Below are positions 17,862 through 26,612 of a DNA stretch of 64,000 nucleotides, one piece after another (position 1 is the first letter of the stretch; each line of letters begins with the position of its first letter). A program made the position numbers and the translations under genes. The notes beneath the pieces were generated by a model that searched no databases, was not told where the DNA came from, and worked only from the letters and a program-made list of their open reading frames with translations. The stretch comes from Thermocoleostomius sinensis A174 (lineage in GTDB: Bacteria; Cyanobacteriota; Cyanobacteriia; Elainellales; Elainellaceae). The DNA lies in the NCBI RefSeq assembly GCF_026802175.1, contig NZ_CP113797.1, forward strand, positions 5,743,026 to 5,807,025, written 5' to 3'.

Positions 17862-20678
17862 ATGTTAAAAAATCTGCTGGGCGATCCCAATGCAAGGAAG
17901 CTTAGAAAATATAAGAACGACATCGTCGAAATCAATTTGCTTGAAGAAGAAATTCAAGCCCTATCGGATGAACAGCTAGTCGGGAAAACGGCAGAATTCA
18001 GGCAGCGAATCGAAAACGGAGAGAGTCTGGACGATCTCTTGCCCGAAGCGTTTGCAGTTGTGCGAGAAGCTGGCAAGCGTGTGCTGGGAATGCGCCACTT
18101 CGATGTGCAGTTAATTGGCGGCATGGTGCTGCATGATGGACAGATTGCCGAAATGAAGACGGGGGAAGGCAAAACCCTGGTGGCAACGCTGCCCGCTTAC
18201 CTGAATGCGCTGTCTGGGAAGGGCGTGCATGTGGTAACGGTGAATGACTACTTGGCCCGACGCGATGCCGAATGGATGGGGCAGGTACATCGATTCTTGG
18301 GCTTAACCGTAGGACTGATTCAGCAAGGCATGACCCCCACCGAGCGCAAAAAGAACTATGGCTGTGATATCACCTATGGCACCAACAGCGAACTGGGGTT
18401 TGACTACCTGCGCGACAATATGGCCACCTCTATGCCAGATGTGGTACAGCGCCCGTTTAACTACTGCATTATTGATGAAGTAGACTCGGTTTTGATTGAT
18501 GAAGCCCGCACCCCTCTGATCATTTCAGGTCAAGTAGAGCGCCCCAGCGAGAAATATATGCGGGCGGCTCAGGTGGCGGCAGCCTTAATCAAGAAAAAAG
18601 ACGAAGATGACCCAGACGGGCATTATGAGGTAGACGAAAAGCAGCGAAACGTCTTGCTGTCGGACGAAGGATTTATTCGGGCTGAGCAACTGTTGGGCGT
18701 TAAGGATTTATTTGACCCGAAAGATCCGTGGGCGCACTATATCTTTAATGCCATCAAAGCCAAAGAGTTGTTCATCAAGGACGTAAACTATATTGTTCGC
18801 CACGACGAAGTGGTGATTGTAGACGAATTCACAGGACGGGTAATGCCGGGTCGTCGCTGGAGTGATGGGCTGCATCAGGCGATTGAAGCCAAGGAAAATG
18901 TGGAAATTCAACCAGAGACACAAACTCTGGCAACCATTACCTACCAAAACTTCTTCTTGCTCTATCCCAAACTGGCGGGTATGACGGGAACTGCCAAAAC
19001 GGAGGAAGCAGAATTTGAGAAGATTTATAACCTGGAAGTGACGGTCATTCCCACGAACCGCCCCACTGGACGGAAAGACTTGCCCGATGTGGTATACAAA
19101 ACGGAAGAAGCGAAGTGGCGAGCGATCGCCCAGGAATGCTCTGAAATGCACGAAATGGGACGTCCGGTGCTGGTGGGTACAACAAGCGTCGAAAAGTCGG
19201 AGCTTCTGTCCCGGATGTTGAGCGAGTTGAATGTAAACCACAACTTGCTGAACGCCAAGCCGGAGAACGTGGAGCGGGAATCGGAAATTATTGCGCAGGC
19301 CGGCCGCAAAGGCGCGGTGACGATCGCCACGAACATGGCAGGACGTGGAACTGACATTATTCTGGGCGGGAATGCCGATTACATGGCGCGCTTGAAGCTG
19401 CGGGAATATTTTATGCCCCGTATTGTCCAACCTGAAGATGAGGAAGGCTTTGCGGTGGCTAAGGTGATGAGCGGCAGTGGTCGATCGGGTGGTAAAGGCT
19501 TTATGCCCAATGCTAACCAGAAGGTGAAGACCTGGCGAGCCTCACCACAAATTTTCCCCACCGAGTTATCGAAAGAAACCGAGAAAGCCCTCAAAGAAGC
19601 AGTGGACTTCGCTGTGCAGCAGTATGGCGAGCGATCGTTGCCGGAACTGAAAGCGGAAGATATTGTCGCCACTGCGTCTGAAAAGGCCCCCACTGATGAT
19701 GCCGTGATTCTGAAGCTGCGCAAGGTCTACAACGCTATTCGCCAAGAGTACGAGCAATTTACCCATGCTGAGCATGATGAAGTGGTGCAGGTGGGTGGGC
19801 TGCACGTAATTGGAACAGAGCGCCATGAGTCTCGCCGCATTGATAACCAGTTGCGGGGCCGAGCCGGACGCCAAGGCGACCCCGGTTCGACGCGGTTCTT
19901 CCTGAGCTTGCAAGACAACTTGCTGCGCATCTTTGGGGGCGATCGGGTCGCTGGCTTGATGAATGCCTTTCGCGTAGAAGAAGACATGCCAATCGAATCA
20001 GGAATGTTGACGCGATCGTTGGAAGGAGCACAAAAGAAAGTTGAAACCTATTACTACGACATTCGGAAACAGGTGTTTGAATACGACGAAGTGATGAATA
20101 ATCAGCGTCGGGCCATCTATGCCGAACGTCGTCGTGTATTGGAAGGACAAGACCTGAAGGAACAGGTAATTAAATATATTGAACGCACCATGAACGACAT
20201 TGTGGATGCTTACATCAATCCCGATCTACCGCCGGAAGAATGGGATTTGCAAAGCATTGTCGGTAAAGTGAAAGAATTCATCTATCTGCTCAAGGATCTA
20301 GAACCAGACCAACTCACCGATCTCTCAGTGGGCGAAATTAAGACCTTCTTGCACGAACAAGGGCGCATTGCTTACGACATTAAGGAAGCACAAATTGATC
20401 AAATTAAACCGGGATTGATGCGCGAAGCCGAACGGTTCTTTATTCTGCAACAAATCGATACCCTCTGGCGAGAACACCTCCAGCAAATGGAAGCGCTGCG
20501 GGAAGCGATCGGGCTGCGCGGCTATGGTCAACGCGATCCGTTGATTGAATACAAGAGCGAAGGCTACGAACTGTTCCTGGAAATGATGACCAATATTCGT
20601 CGGAATGTGGTCTACTCGCTGTTCCAGTTCCAACCACAACCACAGCCCGTTCCCCAACCCTCGTCAGAAGTGGTTTAG
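17862..20678 (+). CDS. secA: Preprotein translocase ATPase SecA
   Basis: SecA drives Sec-dependent export through SecYEG. The 938-residue product has [20 protein letters not shown] (Walker A), [52 protein letters not shown] (DEAD-like box), [41 protein letters not shown] and [20 protein letters not shown]. The C-terminal part keeps the helical scaffold ([24 protein letters not shown]) but ends in a Pro/Gln tail with no Cys-rich zinc/SecB-binding motif, which is normal for cyanobacteria. Length is normal. The cyanobacterial enzyme serves both plasma and thylakoid membranes. Confidence 0.98.
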   Translation: MLKNLLGDPNARKLRKYKNDIVEINLLEEEIQALSDEQLVGKTAEFRQRIENGESLDDLLPEAFAVVREAGKRVLGMRHFDVQLIGGMVLHDGQIAEMKTGEGKTLVATLPAYLNALSGKGVHVVTVNDYLARRDAEWMGQVHRFLGLTVGLIQQGMTPTERKKNYGCDITYGTNSELGFDYLRDNMATSMPDVVQRPFNYCIIDEVDSVLIDEARTPLIISGQVERPSEKYMRAAQVAAALIKKKDEDDPDGHYEVDEKQRNVLLSDEGFIRAEQLLGVKDLFDPKDPWAHYIFNAIKAKELFIKDVNYIVRHDEVVIVDEFTGRVMPGRRWSDGLHQAIEAKENVEIQPETQTLATITYQNFFLLYPKLAGMTGTAKTEEAEFEKIYNLEVTVIPTNRPTGRKDLPDVVYKTEEAKWRAIAQECSEMHEMGRPVLVGTTSVEKSELLSRMLSELNVNHNLLNAKPENVERESEIIAQAGRKGAVTIATNMAGRGTDIILGGNADYMARLKLREYFMPRIVQPEDEEGFAVAKVMSGSGRSGGKGFMPNANQKVKTWRASPQIFPTELSKETEKALKEAVDFAVQQYGERSLPELKAEDIVATASEKAPTDDAVILKLRKVYNAIRQEYEQFTHAEHDEVVQVGGLHVIGTERHESRRIDNQLRGRAGRQGDPGSTRFFLSLQDNLLRIFGGDRVAGLMNAFRVEEDMPIESGMLTRSLEGAQKKVETYYYDIRKQVFEYDEVMNNQRRAIYAERRRVLEGQDLKEQVIKYIERTMNDIVDAYINPDLPPEEWDLQSIVGKVKEFIYLLKDLEPDQLTDLSVGEIKTFLHEQGRIAYDIKEAQIDQIKPGLMREAERFFILQQIDTLWREHLQQMEALREAIGLRGYGQRDPLIEYKSEGYELFLEMMTNIRRNVVYSLFQFQPQPQPVPQPSSEVV

Positions 20679-20710
20679 TGAGACCTTATCGCTAGAAAAC
20701 TAGGATAGAG

Positions 20711-20872
20711 AGGCTGTCCATTGTCTGGTGGGGTGGTTGATTGGCTGACAAATCTCGATTCCCCTCACCTTAAGTCCCTCTCCCTCTGAGGGACTTTAAA
20801 ACACATGGGGGCAAGGGTTGGGAGATGAGGGGGCAAAGAGTGGTCAGTCAATTAGGGTAGGATGGACAGCCT
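20711..20872. repeat. MITE-like repeat with 11-bp inverted ends
   Basis: AGGCTGTCCAT (20711-20721) is repeated perfectly inverted as ATGGACAGCCT (20862-20872), bounding 162 bases. Inside are a second imperfect inverted pair (TTGATTGGCTGACA against TGGTCAGTCAATTA), a CCCCTCA...TGAGGGG pair and a hairpin AAGTCCCTC/GAGGGACTT. The nested symmetry and the CCCTCA-type core match three other intergenic repeats in this window. It lies just after secA and could also fold into a structured 3' end. Confidence 0.7.
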
Positions 20873-21107
20873 AGTTCAAACCAACTTTCGTTTTACCGTC
20901 CCTCAACGATCTATCATTTCTGCTAACTCATCTATCCATACTTGTGGCAACCACACCTCTGCGTCTGGTTGCTCGGGGGATTCCATTGGATTAGGAACAT
21001 TTCGAGTTGAATTGAGATTGTGCCCTGTTGCAGTGTGAGTCGGCGTGGCTCGACGTTCAACTAATTGAGGTTTATTTACGATCGGAGCAGATGCGGCGAT
21101 GGTCTGA

Positions 21108-22020
21108 GAGGGTGTTTGAGAAGCCAGGAAGGTCGTAAAAAAGCTCACTCAGTGTAGGCTGCGAATAGCAAATATCTACAGCCCTGAGTGAGTCAGATGA
21201 GTAAAGCATATCCCAGTAACCTAACCCGCGCCCAATATGAGGTTTTGAGTGAATTAATTCCAGCAGCAAAGCCAGGTGGTCGTCCTCGCAGCGTTGACCT
21301 GTGGGAGGTGCTCAATGCCATGCTCTATGTTCTGGTTGAAGGCTGTCGTTGGCGTTCTTTACCTGGTGATTTCCCAGCCTGGCAGACGGTGTACACGTAC
21401 TTCCGCAACTGGCGATTGGACGGCACCTGGATTTCCATTCATGACCAGTTGCACCAGTGGGTTCGCATCGATGCGCAACGCTATCCTAGTCCATCAGAAG
21501 CGATCATCGATAGCCAAAGCATCAAGAGTGCAGCAGGAGTTCATCAACAAGTTGGCTTTGATGGAGGCAAGCTGATTACAGGACGCAAACGATTTTTAAC
21601 GGTGGATACGTTAGGACTGGTTTTGCGGGTGTTTGTGAGTGCGGCAAACCTGGGGGAACGCGAAGGGGGCAAACGTGTCCTCAAACGAGTCAAACGGATG
21701 AAGAAAAAGGTTTCACGCTTAATCACCATTTGGGTAGACGGCGGGTTCGATGGCGCCCCTTTTCTGATGTGGGTGATGGATGTTTGTCGTTGGATTGTGC
21801 AAGTTGTACTGCGACCTGAGCAAACCAAAGGCTTTAGCTTGCTCAAAAAGAGGTGGGTGGTAGAACGAACTTTTGGTTGGCTAATGGGATGCAGACGGTT
21901 GGTCAGAGACTATGAATTATTACCAGAGACATCAGAAACCTTGATCTACCTTGCCATGATTCGGATTATGGTGAGGCGGTTGGCATAAATTTGACACCTC
22001 AAATCTTTTCAAACACCCTC
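21108..22020 (+). mobile_element. Complete IS5-family insertion sequence, 913 bp
   Basis: The element is bounded by inverted repeats GAGGGTGTTTGAGAAG (left, from 21108) and the complement of GAGGGTGTTTGAAAAG (right, ending 22020), 15 of 16 matching. It is flanked by a 3-bp TGA direct repeat (21105-21107 and 22021-22023). A TNA-type target duplication is typical of IS5-family subgroups such as IS427/IS1031. It contains one uninterrupted transposase gene, so it may be active. It splits the 98-codon minus-strand gene. Confidence 0.9.
21197..21988 (+). CDS. IS5-family transposase (DDE)
   Basis: This 263-residue transposase reads as one frame. The N-terminal DUF4096-like DNA-binding part shows LTRAQYEVLSELIPAAKPGGRPR and WRSLPGDFPAWQTVYTYFRNW. 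The catalytic core has the first Asp in AIIDSQSIKS, the second in IWVDGGFDG and the Glu in WVVERTFGWLMGCRRLVRDYE, the usual IS5 DDE layout. ATG 21197 is chosen; a GTG three codons earlier also opens the frame. All catalytic residues are present, so the element could be autonomous. Confidence 0.93.
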   Translation: MSKAYPSNLTRAQYEVLSELIPAAKPGGRPRSVDLWEVLNAMLYVLVEGCRWRSLPGDFPAWQTVYTYFRNWRLDGTWISIHDQLHQWVRIDAQRYPSPSEAIIDSQSIKSAAGVHQQVGFDGGKLITGRKRFLTVDTLGLVLRVFVSAANLGEREGGKRVLKRVKRMKKKVSRLITIWVDGGFDGAPFLMWVMDVCRWIVQVVLRPEQTKGFSLLKKRWVVERTFGWLMGCRRLVRDYELLPETSETLIYLAMIRIMVRRLA

Positions 22021-22336
22021 TGAGGGCGAATTAAGTGCAGAAGCAGACGATTAATCGCGGCAAACCGGGCTGCTATCCATCGCAAAACCGCTCGATTAAG
22101 TATAGAAACTTCCATGGGATTACTTTATATAAATAAAAAATAGAAATAAGCTATTTCAAGGCTAAATGAAAAATCTTAAAACAGCGGCTAAAATCTCAAT
22201 CCCTCTAAACTCTTCATGAATCGTATAACTATCGTATAGGTATTGTATAGCTCCAGACATCAGCGCTTAATCTTCCTTTCCGCTGCATCGTGAAAGGTGT
22301 ATGCTGACAACAATTTCAACAAGTTCAACAACCAGT

Positions 22337-22780
22337 TCAATACTTCGACCCTGGCAGTATCACAAAGTCAATCGCTTCTCCTAACCCTAGCCCAATTACC
22401 GCAACAACTACTAGCGTCACAAACACATCCAGTTGCTTGGTTCCAGCCGACTTAAGGTCAAGAGCAGCCAACAGCATCGTGATCAATGGAGCCGCCAGAA
22501 ATGTCACGATCGCTGGTTCTACAGTAATTAGTGCCAAAAGCAAGCTAAACATGAGACTGAGGCTAATGACAACCCACAAACTTTGCGAACCAAATAGCCC
22601 CAGCAACAGTTCGACAATCGGATTACTCTTCCAAGCGATGGCGATCGTTAAACTTGTAACCAGAATTCCTACCAACCAAACCACGTGGTAAGCCGATAAA
22701 TACCAACCTAGCAAGACATAAGCTAGTAAAACCAGTCCTAGCGAAACCCAGGATAGCTTCAGCCATTCAACGTCATCCAT
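22337..22780 (-). CDS. Four-helix membrane protein, unknown function
   Basis: This 147-residue hydrophobic protein has about five predicted membrane segments: residues ~12-30, 33-50, 66-85, 88-106 and 123-140. An acidic N-terminus (MDDVEWLKL) precedes the first, and the last ends near EAIDFVILPGS. It resembles small conserved cyanobacterial membrane proteins of unknown role, but I do not recognise a named family. The ATG at 22780 is clean. The gene is alone between the IS-split gene and the LuxR-type regulator. Confidence 0.7.
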   Translation of the reverse strand: MDDVEWLKLSWVSLGLVLLAYVLLGWYLSAYHVVWLVGILVTSLTIAIAWKSNPIVELLLGLFGSQSLWVVISLSLMFSLLLALITVEPAIVTFLAAPLITMLLAALDLKSAGTKQLDVFVTLVVVAVIGLGLGEAIDFVILPGSKY

Positions 22781-22895
22781 GTTGTCTTCGCTCTAAAGCA
22801 CCGTCATAAAATCCATTCCAACTATAGCGATTTCGACTAGACACTTTTGCAGCTAAATTTTCTATCTAAATGGCTCGACCGGCAAGGGGTGAGTA

Positions 22896-23591
22896 CTACC
22901 CACAAATACTCAGCCCCTCCACTTTATCGCGCTTAGCATGAATGCTCTTAATGTGCTTACGTACTGTGTCTTCGCTAATGTGCAGCGTAGCAGCGATCGT
23001 TTTATACGTTGCCCCCGCTTGCTTCAACTGCCAAACTTGCGTTTCTCGATCGGACAAGCCATACTTCTGAGCTTCGGTACTGGCTTTGTGTTGCGCCGAC
23101 TGCTGCCGATCTTCTAACGTCACCAACAAACAAGGGCCGTCGATCATTTTTAATTGCAGCCACTGGGCACGAATCCGAATCGAACCTGTCTCCTCGGTTT
23201 TAATTTCGTCTTCAATCACGAACACTTGAGGAGAAACAGATTTGCTCTCGGTCATGAGCGTTTGACAGCTACGCCAAATTGGTAATGGCACAGCACTTGG
23301 GCAAGAAGGAGGTAGAGAAGATGAAGCCGCTGCCAAAGTTTCAGTTAATTGGTAGCAAAGGCGCTTAGCGCAACGGTTGGCAAACAGCAAGTCTCCTTGA
23401 GCACTTAGCAGCATGATGCCATCCATTAGTCCTTCTAAAGCATACTGAATCAACACAGGCAAATTGTTCGAGCGAGGGCTGTCTGAAAGATATGCTAAAG
23501 ACGATCGAGGAGAACTAGCGGTTGTAGAAATCGTTGTTAAGGCAGCCATAGTCTGACGGGGCACAGGGGCACAAAGAGTTGTTGATATCAT
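22896..23591 (-). CDS. LuxR-family regulator with PAS-like sensor domain
   Basis: This 231-residue protein has a PAS-like N-terminal domain (about 45-150: IQYALEGLMDGIMLLSAQGDLLFANRCA) and a C-terminal LuxR/GerE helix-turn-helix (about 172-225: YGLSDRETQVWQLKQAGATYKTIAATLHISEDTVRKHIKSI). It lacks a receiver domain, so it probably responds to a ligand or protein rather than phosphorylation. Directly upstream of the start codon is a tandem 15-bp repeat that could be its own operator. Start ATG 23591 abuts the repeat and has no clear ribosome site; an in-frame ATG at 23549 is an alternative. The target genes are not identifiable here. Confidence 0.87.
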   Translation of the reverse strand: MISTTLCAPVPRQTMAALTTISTTASSPRSSLAYLSDSPRSNNLPVLIQYALEGLMDGIMLLSAQGDLLFANRCAKRLCYQLTETLAAASSSLPPSCPSAVPLPIWRSCQTLMTESKSVSPQVFVIEDEIKTEETGSIRIRAQWLQLKMIDGPCLLVTLEDRQQSAQHKASTEAQKYGLSDRETQVWQLKQAGATYKTIAATLHISEDTVRKHIKSIHAKRDKVEGLSICG

Positions 23592-23592
23592 C

Positions 23593-23622
23593 CAAACTAG
23601 ATCTGTACAAACTAGATCTGTA
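23593..23622 (-). promoter_or_regulatory. Tandem 15-bp direct repeat at the regulator's start
   Basis: CAAACTAGATCTGTA occurs twice with no spacer (23593-23607, 23608-23622), followed by a weaker third half (AAAAGATCCGTAA). Each unit contains the palindrome AGATCT. The repeat ends one base before the LuxR-type gene's ATG on the minus strand, where bound protein would block transcription or translation start. Autoregulation is inference. Confidence 0.5.
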
Positions 23623-23900
23623 AAAGATCCGTAAGCACCTTACTTCTAGTAGCCTGCCCTTATCATGCGGGTTAACCGAGAAGATCTAGAGAACGTGCTC
23701 AACTGACTGTGACGGTGTCGTCAATGCCAGAAACGGGAACAGAAACAAGAGCTTGGGGTAAAACATGTTTAGGAGATGATTGAAGAGATTATTGAAAAAG
23801 TGATCGCTGCATGAGCTTTCTCAAAGGGCGATCGCTAAACTGAGGAGAGAGGTAATCTGGATATATACTTTTGTTAAGCAAACCTTTGGACGTGTTTCCA

Positions 23901-24239
23901 ATGACAGCAGTAGTCACCATGTCCCCAATAGCCACACTAACGGCAATGACCACTTCGCCGACGATTGCACCAGAAAAATCTAGCCAAACGGTGCAAAAAC
24001 CCTATCCCAACTATAAAGTGATTGTGTTGAATGATGACTTCAATACGTTTCAGCATGTGGCCAACAGCTTGATGAAGTACATTCCTGGGATGACTAGCGA
24101 TCGGGCTTGGGATCTGACGAACCAAGTACACTACGAAGGGCAGGCTACCGTTTGGGTAGGGCCTCAAGAGCAAGCAGAACTATATCATCAGCAGTTAAGC
24201 CGAGCCGGATTGACGATGGCTCCTTTGGAAGCCGCATAG
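23901..24239 (+). CDS. clpS: Clp protease adaptor ClpS
   Basis: ClpS delivers N-degron substrates to the ClpC/ClpP protease. The product of about 112 residues has a variable Thr/Ala-rich N-terminus, then the ClpS core: YPNYKVIVLNDDFNTFQHV (the NDD of the N-degron pocket), the helix SLMKYIPGMTSDRAWDLTNQVHYEGQA and TVWVGPQEQAELYHQQLSRAGL. ATG 23901 is taken as the start; a TTG at 23871 would add ten residues. Cyanobacteria may have two ClpS types and I cannot assign which. It is convergent with malQ, 31 bases apart. Confidence 0.93.
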   Translation: MTAVVTMSPIATLTAMTTSPTIAPEKSSQTVQKPYPNYKVIVLNDDFNTFQHVANSLMKYIPGMTSDRAWDLTNQVHYEGQATVWVGPQEQAELYHQQLSRAGLTMAPLEAA

Positions 24240-24270
24240 CCTGTCGGTGTGCTCTGTCTGTCTGAATTGG

Positions 24271-25773
24271 TCATCGCTTGGACGCGAATCGACCATAGAG
24301 AACCGTCAGGTGACGCAGCCGATCGCTTAATTCCTCAGTCAGTGCGTCTGCCTGATAACGCCAGCCCCAATTTCCTGCTGCTCGACTGGGTTCATTCATG
24401 CGGGCCTCACTACCCAGCCCCAACACATCTTGCAGGGGAATGATGGCTTGATTAGCCACTGTGGCAAAGGCCAGACGCACTAGATCCCAGTGAATGCCCT
24501 GAGACGACTCACTCAAATAGCGCTGTACTCTTGCTTGTTCGTCAGGTGATCGTTTATTAAACCATCCCACAGTGGTGTCGTTATCGTGGGTTCCAGTATA
24601 GACGACACAGTTAGGCGTGTAGTTAAACGGCAGATAGGGGTTGTCTGGTTGCGAATCAAAGGCAAAGTGCAGCACCTTCATTCCCGGAAACTCGAACTCA
24701 TCTCGTAACGCCTCCACTTCTGGTGTAATCACCCCCAAATCTTCAGCAATAATCGGTAGAGTACCTAGTTCGTCTTTCAGGCGGGTAAAAAGCTGCTTAC
24801 CCGGAGCCAGCAACCACTGCCCATTGATCGCCGTTGCTTCACCTTGGGGCACCGCCCAGTAAGCTTCAAAGCCCCGGAAGTGATCAATCCGCACCAAGTC
24901 AACCCGCTCAAATAGCTTGCGAAAGCGTTGAATCCACCAGTTGAAATCATCTTCTTGCATTCGCTCCCAGTTGTAGAGAGGATTGCCCCACAACTGACCC
25001 GTGGCGCTAAAATAATCGGGTGGAACCCCAGCCATCTGCGTTGGTAGCCCGGTTTCTGAGTCGAGGCAGAATAAGTCTGAATGGGCCCACACTTCAGCAC
25101 TATCGTGAGCCAGATAGATGGGCAGATCACCTAAGACTTCCACCCCGTTTTGATTGGCGTAGGCTTTAAGCCCTGTCCACTGGCGAGAGAATTCAAATTG
25201 CAGAAACTTGTGATAAAAAATTTCATCCGCCAGCTTCGATCGCCACGCTTCTACAGCCTCCGGTTCGTGATGGGCGATCGGTGGTTCCCATTGATGCCAG
25301 CTTGCGCCACGGTGGGCATCTTTCAGCGATCGAAACAGGGCATAGTCTTCCAGCCAATCAGCCTGCATTTGACAAAAGTCTGCAAACGCCTGTTGCAGCG
25401 ATGCATCCGCTTGCGATCGAAACTGTTGACAGGCTTTGCGTAGCAGCGGTTCTTTACTGTGAATCACCCAACCATAATCAACTTGCAGCGGCAGTTGCGG
25501 CAGTTGGCGCAGATCGTCGTTTGTTAATAGCCCAATGTCTCGCAGTTGCTCTGGACTAATCAACAAGGGATTGCCAGCATTAGCTGAAAAGCACTGATAG
25601 GGTGAATCGCCATACCCGGTGGGTCCAAGCGGTAGAATTTGCCAGAGTCGCTGTCCTGCTGCGCGCAGAAAATCGATAAATTGATACGCTGTTGGGCCTA
25701 AATCACCAATTCCAAATTGACTGGGAAAAGAACTTGGATGTAGCAGGACGCCGCTGGATCTCGGGAATGGCAT
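24271..25773 (-). CDS. malQ: 4-alpha-glucanotransferase
   Basis: MalQ (amylomaltase, GH77) transfers glucan segments between maltooligosaccharides and acts in glycogen turnover. The 500-residue product opens with PFPRSSGVLLHPSSFPSQFGIGDLG and shows LGPTGYGDSPYQCFSAFA-like loop residues, EVLGDLPIYLAHDSAEVW, LVRIDHFRGFEAYWAVP (catalytic Asp), IIAEDLGVITPEVEALRDEF (acid/base Glu) and YTGTHDNDTTVGWF (third carboxylate). All GH77 catalytic residues are visible. ATG 25773 matches the usual N-terminus; a TTG two codons earlier is possible. It stands alone. Confidence 0.96.
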   Translation of the reverse strand: MPFPRSSGVLLHPSSFPSQFGIGDLGPTAYQFIDFLRAAGQRLWQILPLGPTGYGDSPYQCFSANAGNPLLISPEQLRDIGLLTNDDLRQLPQLPLQVDYGWVIHSKEPLLRKACQQFRSQADASLQQAFADFCQMQADWLEDYALFRSLKDAHRGASWHQWEPPIAHHEPEAVEAWRSKLADEIFYHKFLQFEFSRQWTGLKAYANQNGVEVLGDLPIYLAHDSAEVWAHSDLFCLDSETGLPTQMAGVPPDYFSATGQLWGNPLYNWERMQEDDFNWWIQRFRKLFERVDLVRIDHFRGFEAYWAVPQGEATAINGQWLLAPGKQLFTRLKDELGTLPIIAEDLGVITPEVEALRDEFEFPGMKVLHFAFDSQPDNPYLPFNYTPNCVVYTGTHDNDTTVGWFNKRSPDEQARVQRYLSESSQGIHWDLVRLAFATVANQAIIPLQDVLGLGSEARMNEPSRAAGNWGWRYQADALTEELSDRLRHLTVLYGRFASKR

Positions 25774-26040
25774 AAACAATTACAGGACAGGGTGAAACGA
25801 ATAGAAAATCAGATGAGGATTTCAACTGCAAGATAGGAGCCTGCACATTCGTGAAACGCTCCTGCGGAATTCATTCAATCTTTTAAAGTCTTAGGTTGAA
25901 ACGCACGTGAAAGTGCTAGCGAGCGATAGACTGTGGGAAACCTTCAAACCCACTGTAACTGAAAGCGATCGCCCTTCTATACAAAATTTACAGATTAATT
26001 ACGACTCGCTAGCTTATATAAAGACAATTTGAGGATAGGT

Positions 26041-26607
26041 ATGGAACAGGATGAACGCACAGAAAAGCAACGAATGTTGGACGGCGATCTCTATCTGGGA
26101 TCTGATCCAACTCTGGTAGCAGCACGACAGCGCGCTCATCGCTTACTGCAAACCTACAATCAAGTAGCGATCGAGGATACTCAACAACAAACCCAACTCT
26201 TACACGAGTTGTTTGGGCAGGTGGGAGCCAATCCTCAAATTATGCCGCCGTTTCACTGTGACTACGGCAGTCACATTTATGTGGGCGATCGGTTTTACAT
26301 GAATGTGGGCTGTGTGATTTTAGATTGCAATACCGTTCACATTGGCGATGATGTTTTGTGTGCGCCGCATGTGCAAATCTATACAGCCTATCACCCGGTT
26401 GATCCTACCGTGCGGCTAACTGGCCGGGAATATGCTGCGCCAGTTCGGATTGGCAACAATGTTTGGATTGGCGGTGGAGCGATCATTTGTCCAGGGGTAA
26501 CGATCGGCGACAACACAACCATTGGGGCCGGCAGTGTCGTCACCAAAGATATTCCAGCCAATGTGGTCGCGGTAGGAAACCCCTGTCGAGTGCTGCGATC
26601 GGTGTAA
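26041..26607 (+). CDS. Maltose/galactoside O-acetyltransferase family protein
   Basis: This 188-residue hexapeptide-repeat acetyltransferase of the Maa/LacA/NodL type transfers acetyl from acetyl-CoA to a sugar hydroxyl. An N-terminal cap ([28 protein letters not shown]) leads to left-handed beta-helix turns ([31 protein letters not shown]) with the catalytic histidine in AYHPVDP, and ends with [53 protein letters not shown] 26041 has GAGG eight bases upstream; a TTG at 26029 is less likely. It ends five bases from the convergent RND gene. Confidence 0.92.
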   Translation: MEQDERTEKQRMLDGDLYLGSDPTLVAARQRAHRLLQTYNQVAIEDTQQQTQLLHELFGQVGANPQIMPPFHCDYGSHIYVGDRFYMNVGCVILDCNTVHIGDDVLCAPHVQIYTAYHPVDPTVRLTGREYAAPVRIGNNVWIGGGAIICPGVTIGDNTTIGAGSVVTKDIPANVVAVGNPCRVLRSV

Positions 26608-26612
26608 ATACC

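Larger units (their letters stand above)
20903..22115 (-). pseudogene. 98-codon gene split by the IS5-family element
   Basis: Removing 21108-22020 plus one copy of the TGA duplication joins complement 22115-22024 to complement 21107-20903. The sum is exactly 297 bases and reads as one frame from ATG to TGA, encoding 98 residues. The reconstructed protein starts MEVSILNRAVLRWIAARF and has an amphipathic helix. The sequence across the junction reads HLIRPQTIAAS, followed by a Pro/Thr/Asn-rich middle and an acidic end, VWIDELAEMIDR. I do not recognise the family and no known domain is visible. The clean rejoining shows that the gene was intact until a recent insertion. The 3' part now reads into the IS left end. 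Confidence 0.78.
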
